Shown: one piece after another, positions 1 to 7,227 of the stretch | Layout: every line of letters begins with the position of its first letter | Numbering within the stretch: position 1 is the first letter of the stretch | Origin: Pseudomonadota bacterium | Lineage (GTDB): Bacteria > Pseudomonadota > Alphaproteobacteria > Rhizobiales > Rhizobiaceae | DNA: 7,232 bases | Reading direction: 5' to 3' | Assembly: GCA_023457435.1 (NCBI GenBank) | Contig: JAEWLS010000049.1 | Location: forward strand, 1-7,232 | Program-made: the position numbers and the translations under genes | The notes under the pieces: model-generated | Told to the model about the DNA's origin: nothing | The model's input: only the letters and a program-made list of their open reading frames with translations | The model's database searches: none

Positions 1-1
1 G

Positions 2-307
2 GTTGCGGCCGTGCCAGCCTCCGGTCCGGCCCTGTCGGCCGGTGCCGTCGCCGGCGTCTGGAACGCCACCGTCGGCGGCCAGGGCTGCCGGGTCGCCACG
101 CCGCAGACGAAGTTCGGCGCCGGCTACCGCGCCGGCCCGCTTCGCTGCCCTGCCCCGCTCGACGGCGTCAAGTCGTGGAATGTCGAGGGCTCGCAGCTCG
201 CGCTCTACGACCAGAACGGCGGCGTGCTGGCGCGGCTCTATTCGTCGGGCGGCACCCGGTTCGACGGACAGACCACCTCCGGCCAGCCCGTATCGCTTTC
301 GCGCTGA
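2..307 (+). CDS. omp19: Omp19-like outer-membrane lipoprotein, protease inhibitor Inh family (3' part only)
   Basis: The 5' end lies outside the window, so the lipoprotein signal peptide and lipobox cannot be seen; 101 C-terminal residues remain. They match the AprI/Inh (metalloprotease inhibitor) beta-barrel domain as found in Brucella Omp19: a GxWN start near residue 18, two cysteines at about residues 29 (GQGCR) and 49 (LRCP) that form a disulfide in this family, then the ending LYSSGGTRFDGQTTSGQPVSLSR-like block in pieces (LYSSGG, RFDGQTT, PVSLSR). Family members sit in the outer membrane facing the periplasm or surface and inhibit proteases; in Brucella Omp19 is an antigen that inhibits host proteases. 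An in-frame GTG at 11 is not the true start, because the open frame continues to the window edge and the lipoprotein needs an N-terminal signal. The gene ends in TGA and is followed at once by a terminator. Homology call is confident; the inhibitory activity is inferred from the family. Confidence 0.85.
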   Translation, partial: VAAVPASGPALSAGAVAGVWNATVGGQGCRVATPQTKFGAGYRAGPLRCPAPLDGVKSWNVEGSQLALYDQNGGVLARLYSSGGTRFDGQTTSGQPVSLSR

Positions 308-342
308 CATTTCCGCCCTTCTGGGCTAAGCGCCACCGACCG

Positions 343-369
343 ATGCCGCCTTCGGGCGGCATTTTCTTT
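343..369 (+). terminator. Rho-independent terminator of the omp19-like gene
   Basis: A perfect 8-bp stem (ATGCCGCC at 343-350 with GGCGGCAT at 355-362) closes a TTCG loop through a C-G pair, the very stable cUUCGg tetraloop. It is followed by a T-rich tract, ATTTTCTTT, at 361-369. It lies 35 nt after the omp19 stop and 11 nt before the zapE start. Confidence 0.88.
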
Positions 370-380
370 GCGGGCTGGGA

Positions 381-1544
381 ATGAAGACCGGCGAGGGGCT
401 GACCAACCATCCGGCGCTCGTGCAGCGCTACGACGACCTCGCGGCGCGCGGCGAACTCAGGTTCGACCCGGCCCAGAAGGCCGTAGCGAAGGCGCTCGAC
501 GACCTGCTCGAGGCGCTGTCGGCGCGGCGCATGGCGGCGAAGTCGAGCGCGCTTGGCTGGCTGTTCGCCCGCCGCGCCAAAGCCGAACCGGTGCGCGGGC
601 TCTACATCCACGGCCATGTCGGGCGCGGCAAGACCATGTTGATGGACATGTTCTTCGCCCTCGTCCCCAACCGGCGCAAGCGCCGCGTCCACTTCAACGC
701 CTTCATGACCGACGTGCATGACCGCATCCAGAAGCACCGCGGGGCGCTGAAGGCGGGACGCACGAAAGAGACCGATCCGGTGCCGCCGGTCGCGCGCGCC
801 ATCGCCGACGAGGCGCAGATCCTGTGCTTCGACGAGTTCACCGTGACCGACATCGCCGACGCCATGGTCCTGTCGCGGCTGTTCTCGGCGCTGTTCGAAC
901 ACGGCGTGGTGCTGGTCGCGACCTCGAACGTCGCGCCCGACGACCTCTACCGCGACGGGCTGAACCGCGGCCTGTTCGTGCCGTTCATCGCCATCCTGCG
1001 CGAGCACGCCCGCATCGTCGACCTCGACAGCGACACGGATTACCGCATGCGCCATCTGGCGCAGCTTCCCGTCTACCTGACGCCGCTCGGTCCCGAGGCG
1101 GACGCACGCATGGACGAGGCCTGGCAGGCCGCGACCGAGGGCAAGGACGAGCGGCCGGAGGCGATCGAGCTGATGGCCCGCAGCATCCGCATCCCGCGCG
1201 CCGCCGGCCGCGCCGCGCGCTTCGACTTCGCCGATTTGTGCGAGGCGCCGCTCGCCGCGCGCGACTACCTTGCCATCGCCGAGCGCTACGACACGATCTT
1301 CATCGACGGCGTGCCGGTCCTCGACCCGACGCGGCGCAGCGCCGCCAAGCGCTTCATCCTGCTCGTCGATACGCTCTACGACCAGCAGAAGCGCCTGGTC
1401 GTCAGCGCCGAGGTGCCGCCCGATCGTCTCTACGCCGGGCGTCCCGGCGTCACCGAGGCGTTCGAGTTCGCGCGCACCGTCTCCCGCCTGACCGAGATGC
1501 AGAGCCACGAATGGCTCGACCGCGCCTCTAGAGCATCGGGCTGA
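381..1544 (+). CDS. zapE: Cell division protein ZapE / AFG1-like ATPase
   Basis: The 387-residue product is a full-length AFG1/LACE1-type P-loop ATPase. Visible motifs are Walker A GHVGRGKT (residues 78-85), a conserved KRRVHFNAFM segment near 100-109, Walker B ILCFDE (147-152) followed by FTVTDIADAM, a sensor-like VLVATSN (177-183), and DGLNRGLF (192-199) carrying a likely arginine finger. In E. coli ZapE binds FtsZ and modulates the constricting Z ring; mitochondrial AFG1 is linked to membrane-protein quality control. The first 50 residues (LVQRYDDLAARGEL) look like the usual family N-terminus, and no other good start exists before residue 51, so ATG 381 is chosen. The ribosome-binding site is poor: only GGGA directly abutting the ATG and GGG at 372-374. 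The gene starts 11 nt after a strong terminator, so transcription must come by readthrough or from a promoter inside omp19. Its 3' end overlaps the convergent cls gene by 17 bp. Confidence 0.93.
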   Translation: MKTGEGLTNHPALVQRYDDLAARGELRFDPAQKAVAKALDDLLEALSARRMAAKSSALGWLFARRAKAEPVRGLYIHGHVGRGKTMLMDMFFALVPNRRKRRVHFNAFMTDVHDRIQKHRGALKAGRTKETDPVPPVARAIADEAQILCFDEFTVTDIADAMVLSRLFSALFEHGVVLVATSNVAPDDLYRDGLNRGLFVPFIAILREHARIVDLDSDTDYRMRHLAQLPVYLTPLGPEADARMDEAWQAATEGKDERPEAIELMARSIRIPRAAGRAARFDFADLCEAPLAARDYLAIAERYDTIFIDGVPVLDPTRRSAAKRFILLVDTLYDQQKRLVVSAEVPPDRLYAGRPGVTEAFEFARTVSRLTEMQSHEWLDRASRASG

Positions 1545-2937
1545 CGGTCGCGACCGAGTTGTTGACGATGCGCCGCCACAGCGGCCAGGCTTCGACCTCC
1601 GCGAGCGTGACCTCGCGCGACCGCGAGAGATACTGCGCCTGCCGCTCGCGAACCGCGGCGGTGAGCGCCGCGTCGCGAAACAGCACGTCGTTCTCGAAAT
1701 TCAGGTCGAAGCTGCGGATGTCCATGTTGGACGAGCCCATGAAGGTGATCGCGCCGTCGACGGTCAGCGTCTTGGCGTGCAGCAGGCCGCCCTCGAACTC
1801 GTAAATCCTGACCCCGGCGCGGAGCAGCCGCGCATAGTGGCTGCGGCTGGCGAGCGCGACGGTGCGGGCATCGTTGCGCCGCGGCAGGATCAGCGTCACC
1901 GCGACGCCTGCGAGTGCGGCCGCGCACAGGGCCGAGCGTACCGTTTCGTCGGGCACGAAGTAGGGCGTCGTCACGAAGAGTTCGCGCCTGGCCTCGAAGA
2001 TCAGCGTCGAGAACAGCTGCGCCGACTGGCCCGCCGGGCTGACCGGTCCGGTTCCGACCATCTGCGCCACGAAGCCGCCTTCGATCGGCGGCGGCGTCAG
2101 CACGAAGGCCGGCGACCGGCCGCCATAGGCATCGAAATCCTGCCCGAAAAGCAGCTCCATCTGCGCCACGACCGGCCCCTCGAGGCGCAGCTGCACATCG
2201 ACCCACGGGCCGTAGCGCGCCTTGGGCAGGAACTCCGGATCTGCACAGTTCTGGCTGCCGCAGAAGCCGATCCGCCCGTCGACGACGGCGATCTTGCGGT
2301 GGTTGCGCAGGTCGACCCGCTCGAACAGCAGCGCAAGCGGGTTGCCGACCGGCAGTGCCGTGCGGCACTCTGCGCCCGCATTCTTCATGTCCTGCCACAG
2401 CGGCGAGCGCGTCAGCGCGCGCGAACCGATGGCGTCGACCAGGATCCGGCAGCGCACGCCGCGCCTGGCCGCGCGCACGATAGCGCGGGCCACCTCCGTG
2501 CCGGTGCCGTCGGCCAGCCAGATGTAGAACAGGATGTGGACGCTTTCCCGGGCCGCGTCGATGTCGGCGACGAGCCTGGCGGTGGCGGCGCGTTCGTCGG
2601 GCATCAGTTCGCCGCGGTTTCCGCCGGTCGTCCGGAAGCCGTTGATCGTGGTGGCGTAGGCGAATGCGCCGCATGGCGGCTCGACCGTGCCGATGGGCTC
2701 CGGCACGGGGTTACGCGCGCCGATCTCGCGATAGCGCGTGACGAACCCGCGCCGCAGCCGCCGCTCGCCGATGAGGACGTAGAGAGCGATGCCGACATAG
2801 GGCAGCAGGACGAACGTCACCATCCATGCCAGGCGCGTAGCCGGCGCCACGTCGTCGCGCCACAGCAGGCGCAACGTCAGACCGACGAAGGCCAGCACGA
2901 GGACGATGAGCAGCGCCGAGGCGACGATGCCGCTCAT
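1528..2937 (-). CDS. cls: Cardiolipin synthase (two-HKD phospholipase D superfamily)
   Basis: The 469-residue product is a membrane cardiolipin synthase, which joins two phosphatidylglycerol molecules into cardiolipin plus glycerol. The N-terminus has two hydrophobic segments, about residues 3-25 and 35-56, ending in the family-typical LIGERRLRRGF. Two phospholipase D signatures follow: HRK....D at H213/K215/D220 with GSQN 227-230, and HAK....D at H387/K389/D394 with GSSN 401-404. FYIWLADGTG (137-146) and TTPYFVPDE (323-331) are also conserved in bacterial Cls. The length is close to the usual 470-490. The start is placed at the ATG whose first base is 2937, because it directly precedes the first membrane segment. 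The frame stays open to a TTG at 3018, but that would add 27 Arg-rich residues foreign to the family. No clear Shine-Dalgarno precedes the ATG. The gene is convergent with zapE, sharing 17 bp, and divergent from the DUF5990-like gene. Confidence 0.94.
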   Translation of the reverse strand: MSGIVASALLIVLVLAFVGLTLRLLWRDDVAPATRLAWMVTFVLLPYVGIALYVLIGERRLRRGFVTRYREIGARNPVPEPIGTVEPPCGAFAYATTINGFRTTGGNRGELMPDERAATARLVADIDAARESVHILFYIWLADGTGTEVARAIVRAARRGVRCRILVDAIGSRALTRSPLWQDMKNAGAECRTALPVGNPLALLFERVDLRNHRKIAVVDGRIGFCGSQNCADPEFLPKARYGPWVDVQLRLEGPVVAQMELLFGQDFDAYGGRSPAFVLTPPPIEGGFVAQMVGTGPVSPAGQSAQLFSTLIFEARRELFVTTPYFVPDETVRSALCAAALAGVAVTLILPRRNDARTVALASRSHYARLLRAGVRIYEFEGGLLHAKTLTVDGAITFMGSSNMDIRSFDLNFENDVLFRDAALTAAVRERQAQYLSRSREVTLAEVEAWPLWRRIVNNSVATVSPML

Positions 2938-3135
2938 GCGTGCGCGGACGCGCCGATTGCCGACGGAAACGAGACGATGGCCATCGTGCCAGCATCGGGA
3001 TTCGCCGCGCCGCCGCAAGTGGGCAGCGGCCGGGCGCCTCGGTCTTTATTTCGCCGGACGCGGCGTGCGATATCGTCGCGATTGGCGCCGAACGTCCGGG
3101 GAGATCGTGCTACGGGAAACTCAGTCTCAGTCGGC

Positions 3136-3537
3136 ATGCGGATCGTCATCGAGCAGCCGGTGGTCGGGGTCCTGCACAGCCTGCAGGATGCCAACGGCAG
3201 GCCGCTCGATCCGAAACTGTCGCGCAATGGCGAGCCGCTGGCCTTCAACTTCGAACTGGCCGTCTCGCCGGACGGCGAGGTCACGGGCGACCAGGTGCGT
3301 CGCGAGGGCCCGTCGCGCAGGTTCGTCTACATCCGAATAGGCGAGCTGGCGGGCGATCCCGTCTCGCCGTGGTCGCGCAGGATGAAGATCGACGTCCACG
3401 ATATCGACCGCGAACTCCTTGGCCGCGCCATCTCGGAGAAAGGTGTGGTCGAGACCGTGATCGGCGGAACCGGGAAGGACGGCACGCCAGCCTGCGCAAC
3501 GGTCCGCCCAACGACGCGGAGGGTCGCCGCCCGCTGA
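3136..3537 (+). CDS. DUF5990-like small protein of unknown function
   Basis: This 133-residue protein has the layout I associate with DUF5990: MRIVIEQP at the start, a V-x-LQDANGRPLDP segment (about residues 15-27), a strand FNFELAVSPDG (about 44-54), the conserved GPSRRFVYIRIGEL block (about 63-76), and WSRRMKIDVHDID (about 84-96). Codons are strongly G/C-ending in this frame, as in neighbouring real genes. It is probably a soluble single-domain protein: no signal peptide or membrane segment is visible. No function is established to my knowledge. ATG 3136 begins the conserved MRIV; upstream of it the frame continues open through cls antisense sequence but lacks a better start. A weak GGGAAA about 17 nt upstream is the only Shine-Dalgarno candidate. 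The last 25 residues (after VETVIGGTG) are Thr/Arg-rich and may be a variable tail. It could be monocistronic: no terminator is seen after it. Confidence 0.72.
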   Translation: MRIVIEQPVVGVLHSLQDANGRPLDPKLSRNGEPLAFNFELAVSPDGEVTGDQVRREGPSRRFVYIRIGELAGDPVSPWSRRMKIDVHDIDRELLGRAISEKGVVETVIGGTGKDGTPACATVRPTTRRVAAR

Positions 3538-3543
3538 GTTTCA

Positions 3544-3560
3544 TTGACGTTTACGTAAAT
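3544..3560. promoter_or_regulatory. ACGT-centred palindrome, candidate operator upstream of mdh
   Basis: TTGACGTTTACGTAAAT contains the perfect 10-bp palindrome TTTACGTAAA (3550-3559) and two ACGT units six bases apart (3547-3550 and 3553-3556). It lies at the head of a 60-bp stretch (3541-3600) with 24/60 GC, far below the coding regions, about 200 bp upstream of mdh. From memory it resembles sites of the MerR-family regulator LiuR (branched-chain amino acid and fatty-acid catabolism), but this is a resemblance only. TTGACG could also act as a -35 element; no matching -10 is convincing. Confidence 0.4.
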
Positions 3561-3616
3561 CCCTCAACTTACAAACGATTGAAAACATTGGGCTGGCAAG
3601 AATCGGTTGTATTTTT

Positions 3617-3653
3617 CGGCCGCCGGGCCTATGCGAACCGCATAAATCGGCCG
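3617..3653. repeat. Interrupted inverted repeat in the mdh upstream region
   Basis: An inner perfect inverted repeat TATGCG-AAC-CGCATA (3630-3644) is nested between two copies of CGGCCG (3617-3622 and 3648-3653) that can pair with each other. There is no T tract after it on either strand, so it is not a typical terminator. It could be an operator or a leader structure for the mdh operon, or chance in GC-rich DNA. A weak promoter-like pair TTGTAT (3607-3612) with 17-bp spacing to TATGCG (3630-3635) overlaps it. Confidence 0.4.
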
Positions 3654-3706
3654 CCCTTCACCAATGTTTCATCATAACAGGGCATGCCAGCCGGACAGTG
3701 TTTCGC

Positions 3707-3725
3707 CGGCGCCACGGTGGCGCCG
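3707..3725 (+). promoter_or_regulatory. GC-rich hairpin in the mdh leader
   Basis: CGGCGCCA (3707-3714) pairs perfectly with TGGCGCCG (3718-3725) across a CGG loop, giving an 8-bp stem. It ends 11 nt before the mdh Shine-Dalgarno and has no T tract, so it may stabilise or position the leader rather than terminate transcription. The structure is seen directly; the role is inferred. Confidence 0.45.
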
Positions 3726-3736
3726 CAGGGGCTTCT

Positions 3737-3742
3737 AGAGGA
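3737..3742 (+). promoter_or_regulatory. Ribosome-binding site of mdh
   Basis: AGAGGA, extending to AGAGGAA, lies 10 nt before ATG 3753. It decides the start of mdh against an in-frame ATG at 3684 that would add 23 residues not seen in the family. Confidence 0.8.
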
Positions 3743-3752
3743 ACTCAGCACC

Positions 3753-4718
3753 ATGGCACGTAGCAAGATCGCCCTCATCGGATCGGGCATGATCGGGGGC
3801 ACCCTTGCCCATCTGATCGGCCTCAAGGAACTCGGCGACGTGGTGATGTTCGACATCGCCGAGGGCATCCCGCAGGGCAAGGGTCTCGACATCGCCGAGT
3901 CCTCGCCGGTCGAGGGCTTCGATGCGCGCTACACCGGCGCCAACGACTATTCGGCGATCGAGGGCGCGGACGTGTGCATCGTGACCGCCGGCGTGCCGCG
4001 CAAGCCGGGCATGAGCCGCGACGACCTCCTCGGCATCAACCTCAAGGTGATGGAGCAGGTCGGCGCCGGCATCAAGAAGTACGCGCCGAAGGCTTTCGTG
4101 ATCTGCATCACCAACCCGCTCGACGCCATGGTCTGGGCGCTGCAGAAGTTCTCCGGCCTGCCGAAGAGCCATGTCGTGGGCATGGCCGGCGTGCTCGACT
4201 CGGCCCGCTTCCGCTATTTCCTCGCCGAGGAGTTCAACGTGTCGGTCGAGGACGTGTCGGCGATGACGCTCGGCGGCCACGGCGACGACATGGTGCCGAT
4301 GACGCGCTACTCGACGGTCGCCGGCATCCCGCTGCCGGACCTCGTCAAGATGGGCTGGACCTCCAAGGAAAAGCTGGACGCCATCGTCGAGCGCACCCGC
4401 AAGGGCGGCGGCGAAATCGTCGCGCTGCTGAAGAGCGGCTCGGCCTACTACGCCCCCGCGTCGTCCGCCATCGCCATGGCCGAAGCCTACCTCAAGGACA
4501 AGAAGCGCGTCCTGCCCTGCGCCGCCTACCTCTCCGGCCAGTACGGGCTCAAGGACATGTATGTCGGCGTGCCGGTGGTGATCGGCGCCGGCGGCGTCGA
4601 GCGGATCATCGAGCTCGACTTCTCCAAGTCGGAAGAGAAGATGTTCGAGAAGTCGGTCGGCGCCGTGAAGGCGCTGTGCGACGCCTGCATCGGCATCGCG
4701 CCGAACCTCGGCAAGTAA
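3753..4718 (+). CDS. mdh: Malate dehydrogenase (NAD-dependent, LDH-like type)
   Basis: The 321-residue cytoplasmic enzyme interconverts malate and oxaloacetate with NAD in the TCA cycle. The Rossmann loop GSGMIG is at residues 10-15, and D34 at the end of the second strand fits NAD over NADP. Substrate-binding arginines sit in RKPGMSR (R83, R89), with N121 in ITNPLD, D149 and R152 in LDSARFR, and the catalytic H176 in GGHGDDMVP. This is the LDH-like malate dehydrogenase of alphaproteobacteria and Bacillus; arginine at the RKPGMSR loop favours malate over lactate. Length matches the usual 320-322. ATG 3753 follows a good AGAGGA and begins the typical MARSKIALIG. It is the first gene of a tightly packed block with sucC only 13 bp downstream, and so is likely transcribed from the AT-richer region 3538-3752. 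Nothing appears damaged. Confidence 0.97.
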   Translation: MARSKIALIGSGMIGGTLAHLIGLKELGDVVMFDIAEGIPQGKGLDIAESSPVEGFDARYTGANDYSAIEGADVCIVTAGVPRKPGMSRDDLLGINLKVMEQVGAGIKKYAPKAFVICITNPLDAMVWALQKFSGLPKSHVVGMAGVLDSARFRYFLAEEFNVSVEDVSAMTLGGHGDDMVPMTRYSTVAGIPLPDLVKMGWTSKEKLDAIVERTRKGGGEIVALLKSGSAYYAPASSAIAMAEAYLKDKKRVLPCAAYLSGQYGLKDMYVGVPVVIGAGGVERIIELDFSKSEEKMFEKSVGAVKALCDACIGIAPNLGK

Positions 4719-4731
4719 CGGGACGACCCGC

Positions 4732-5928
<1,197 letters not shown>

Positions 5929-5930
5929 GC

Positions 5931-6269
5931 GTGAACGAGACGCTCAAAGCCGTCATCGTCGAGCTGACTGGTGGAAACATCCGCAACCATCATATCAACT
6001 TGCGCGGCGCCTTGGGACTGTTCCCGGATGATGCCCTCGGTGGTGGGAGTATCGACGTGGCTGGCCGACCAGTCGATGTCCGCTTCGCCGGAGAGGACAT
6101 CAAAACCGATATAGACAGCGAAAAGGCGATCTTTCGCGAGCGCGGTGCTGTTCGTCGCTTCTTCGAGCGCGAAAGCATGACCGAAGGCGATCTGGTTCTT
6201 ATCGAACGTCTTGGGATGCGTGAGTACGAGGTCACGAAAACTTCAAGGCACGGCCTTAGAAATCTGTAG
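5931..6269 (+). CDS. Stand-alone B3/EcoRII-N-like DNA-binding domain protein between sucC and sucD
   Basis: This 112-residue protein is unrelated to succinyl-CoA synthetase. Its pattern, NHHINLR (19-25), FPDDALGG (31-38), a G54 turn, TDIDSEKAIFRER (59-71) and RRFFERESMTEGDLVLIERLG (in parts, 76-95) followed by REYEV, resembles the B3/EcoRII-N-like pseudobarrel domain that recognises DNA in some restriction endonucleases and methyltransferase-associated proteins. No nuclease or methyltransferase motif accompanies it. The GTG start at 5931 is two bases after the sucC stop, with AGGA at 5919-5922 eight bases upstream. Its TAG stop overlaps the sucD Shine-Dalgarno, and sucD starts 7 bp later. I count 190 G/C in 339 (56%), against 111/180 (62%) in three sampled 60-base lines of sucC; it also uses ATA, AGA and CTT codons rare in its neighbours. 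It could be a regulator, an anti-restriction or restriction-derived remnant, or a selfish insertion. Coding status is quite likely; the fold call is moderate and function is unknown. Confidence 0.7.
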   Translation: MNETLKAVIVELTGGNIRNHHINLRGALGLFPDDALGGGSIDVAGRPVDVRFAGEDIKTDIDSEKAIFRERGAVRRFFERESMTEGDLVLIERLGMREYEVTKTSRHGLRNL

Positions 6270-6271
6270 GA
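6267..6271 (+). promoter_or_regulatory. Ribosome-binding site of sucD, overlapping the stop codon of the small gene
   Basis: TAGGA combines the TAG stop of the upstream gene with a Shine-Dalgarno core AGGA (6268-6271), five bases before ATG 6277. The overlap implies translational coupling of sucD to the inserted gene. Confidence 0.65.
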
Positions 6272-6276
6272 TTCGA

Positions 6277-7179
6277 ATGTCCATACTCGTCGACAGGAAT
6301 ACCAAGGTTCTGGTGCAGGGCCTGACCGGCAACACCGGCACCTTCCACACCGAGCAGGCGCTCGCCTACCACGGCACCAAGATGGTCGGCGGCACGCACC
6401 CGAAGAAGGGCGGCGAGACCTGGCAGGGTAAGAACGGCGAGACGCTGCCGATCTTCGCCTCGGTCGCCGAGGGCAAGGAGAAGACGGGCGCCAACGCCTC
6501 GGTCGTCTATGTCCCTCCGGCAGGCGCCGCGGCCGCGATCATCGAGGCGATCGATGCGGAGATACCCCTGATCGTGTGCATCACCGAGGGCATCCCGGTG
6601 CTCGACATGGTCAAGGTTAAGGCGCGGCTGGAGAAGTCGAAGTCGCGGCTGCTCGGGCCGAACTGCCCGGGCGTGCTGACGCCGGAGGAGTGCAAGATCG
6701 GCATCATGCCGGGAAACATCTTCCGCAAGGGCTCCGTCGGCGTTGTCTCGCGCTCCGGCACGCTTACATATGAGGCGGTGTTTCAGACTTCGAACGAAGG
6801 CCTCGGCCAGACTACCGCCGTCGGCATCGGCGGCGACCCGGTGAAGGGCACCGAATTCATCGACGTCCTCGAGATGTTCCTCGCCGACGACGCCACCAAG
6901 TCGATCATCATGATCGGCGAGATCGGCGGCTCGGCCGAAGAAGACGCGGCGCAGTTCCTGATCGACGAGGCAAAGCGCGGCCGCAAGAAGCCGATGGCAG
7001 GGTTCATCGCGGGCCTCACGGCCCCGAAGGGCCGTACCATGGGCCATGCTGGCGCCGTAATTTCGGGCGGTAAGGGCGGCGCCGAAGACAAGATCGCCGC
7101 GATGGAAGCCGCCGGCATCAAAGTGTCGAAATCGCCTGCCAGGATCGGCGTCACTCTGGCAGAAGTCCTCAAGGGCTAA
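6277..7179 (+). CDS. sucD: Succinyl-CoA synthetase alpha subunit
   Basis: The 300-residue subunit binds CoA and carries the histidine that is phosphorylated in the succinyl-CoA synthetase reaction; it pairs with SucC. The N-terminal CoA-binding Rossmann fold shows VQGLTGNTGTFH (13-24) and GTHPKKGG (39-46). Further family motifs are CITEGIPVLDM (101-111), LLGPNCPG (125-132), GIMPG (142-146) and VSRSGTLTYE (157-166). The active-site histidine is H257 in MGHAGAVISGGKG (255-267). Length matches the usual about 300. ATG 6277 gives the standard MSILVDRNTKVLVQG start; an in-frame ATG at 6211 would add 22 residues read out of frame from the upstream small gene and is rejected. It is the last gene of the block, followed by a terminator 20 bp downstream. 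Confidence 0.98.
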   Translation: MSILVDRNTKVLVQGLTGNTGTFHTEQALAYHGTKMVGGTHPKKGGETWQGKNGETLPIFASVAEGKEKTGANASVVYVPPAGAAAAIIEAIDAEIPLIVCITEGIPVLDMVKVKARLEKSKSRLLGPNCPGVLTPEECKIGIMPGNIFRKGSVGVVSRSGTLTYEAVFQTSNEGLGQTTAVGIGGDPVKGTEFIDVLEMFLADDATKSIIMIGEIGGSAEEDAAQFLIDEAKRGRKKPMAGFIAGLTAPKGRTMGHAGAVISGGKGGAEDKIAAMEAAGIKVSKSPARIGVTLAEVLKG

Positions 7180-7199
7180 CCCCCTCGAGTCTCTAGGGG

Positions 7200-7227
7200 A
7201 AGAAGGCGTGGAGCCGCCTTCTTTCTT
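7200..7227 (+). terminator. Rho-independent terminator after sucD
   Basis: A 9-bp perfect stem AAGAAGGCG (7200-7208) with CGCCTTCTT (7215-7223) closes the loop TGGAGC and runs into a T-rich end TTCTTTCTT (7219-7227). A smaller helix CCCCT (7181-7185) with AGGGG (7195-7199) lies just before it. The mdh-sucCD transcript probably ends here, at least in part, before any downstream 2-oxoglutarate dehydrogenase genes that often follow in this order. Confidence 0.85.

Noticed and set aside
168..1508. 446-codon open frame on the minus strand opposite omp19 and zapE
   Set aside because: It is antisense to a clear zapE, has no recognisable domain, and is rich in Arg, Val, Asp, Glu and His, as expected from the complementary frame of a GC-rich gene.
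2938..3018. N-terminal extension of cls from a TTG at 3018
   Set aside because: It adds 27 Arg-rich residues before a membrane segment that is normally at the N-terminus. The ATG at 2937 fits the family.
1777..3135. Long plus-strand open frame opposite cls, continuous with the DUF5990-like gene
   Set aside because: The part before 3136 is low-complexity Arg/Gln/Asp-rich translation antisense to cls. Only the segment from the ATG at 3136 looks like a protein family.
2938..3135. Promoters or operators in the cls/DUF5990 divergent gap
   Set aside because: A short palindrome CGATATCG (3068-3075) is present, but no -35/-10 pair or longer repeat stands out from chance.
3684..3752. Upstream start of mdh at ATG 3684
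   Set aside because: It would add 23 residues not found in malate dehydrogenases and would place the leader hairpin and good Shine-Dalgarno inside the coding region.
6211..6276. Upstream start of sucD at ATG 6211
   Set aside because: The extra residues are read in another frame of the small upstream gene and lack similarity to SucD; ATG 6277 has its own Shine-Dalgarno.
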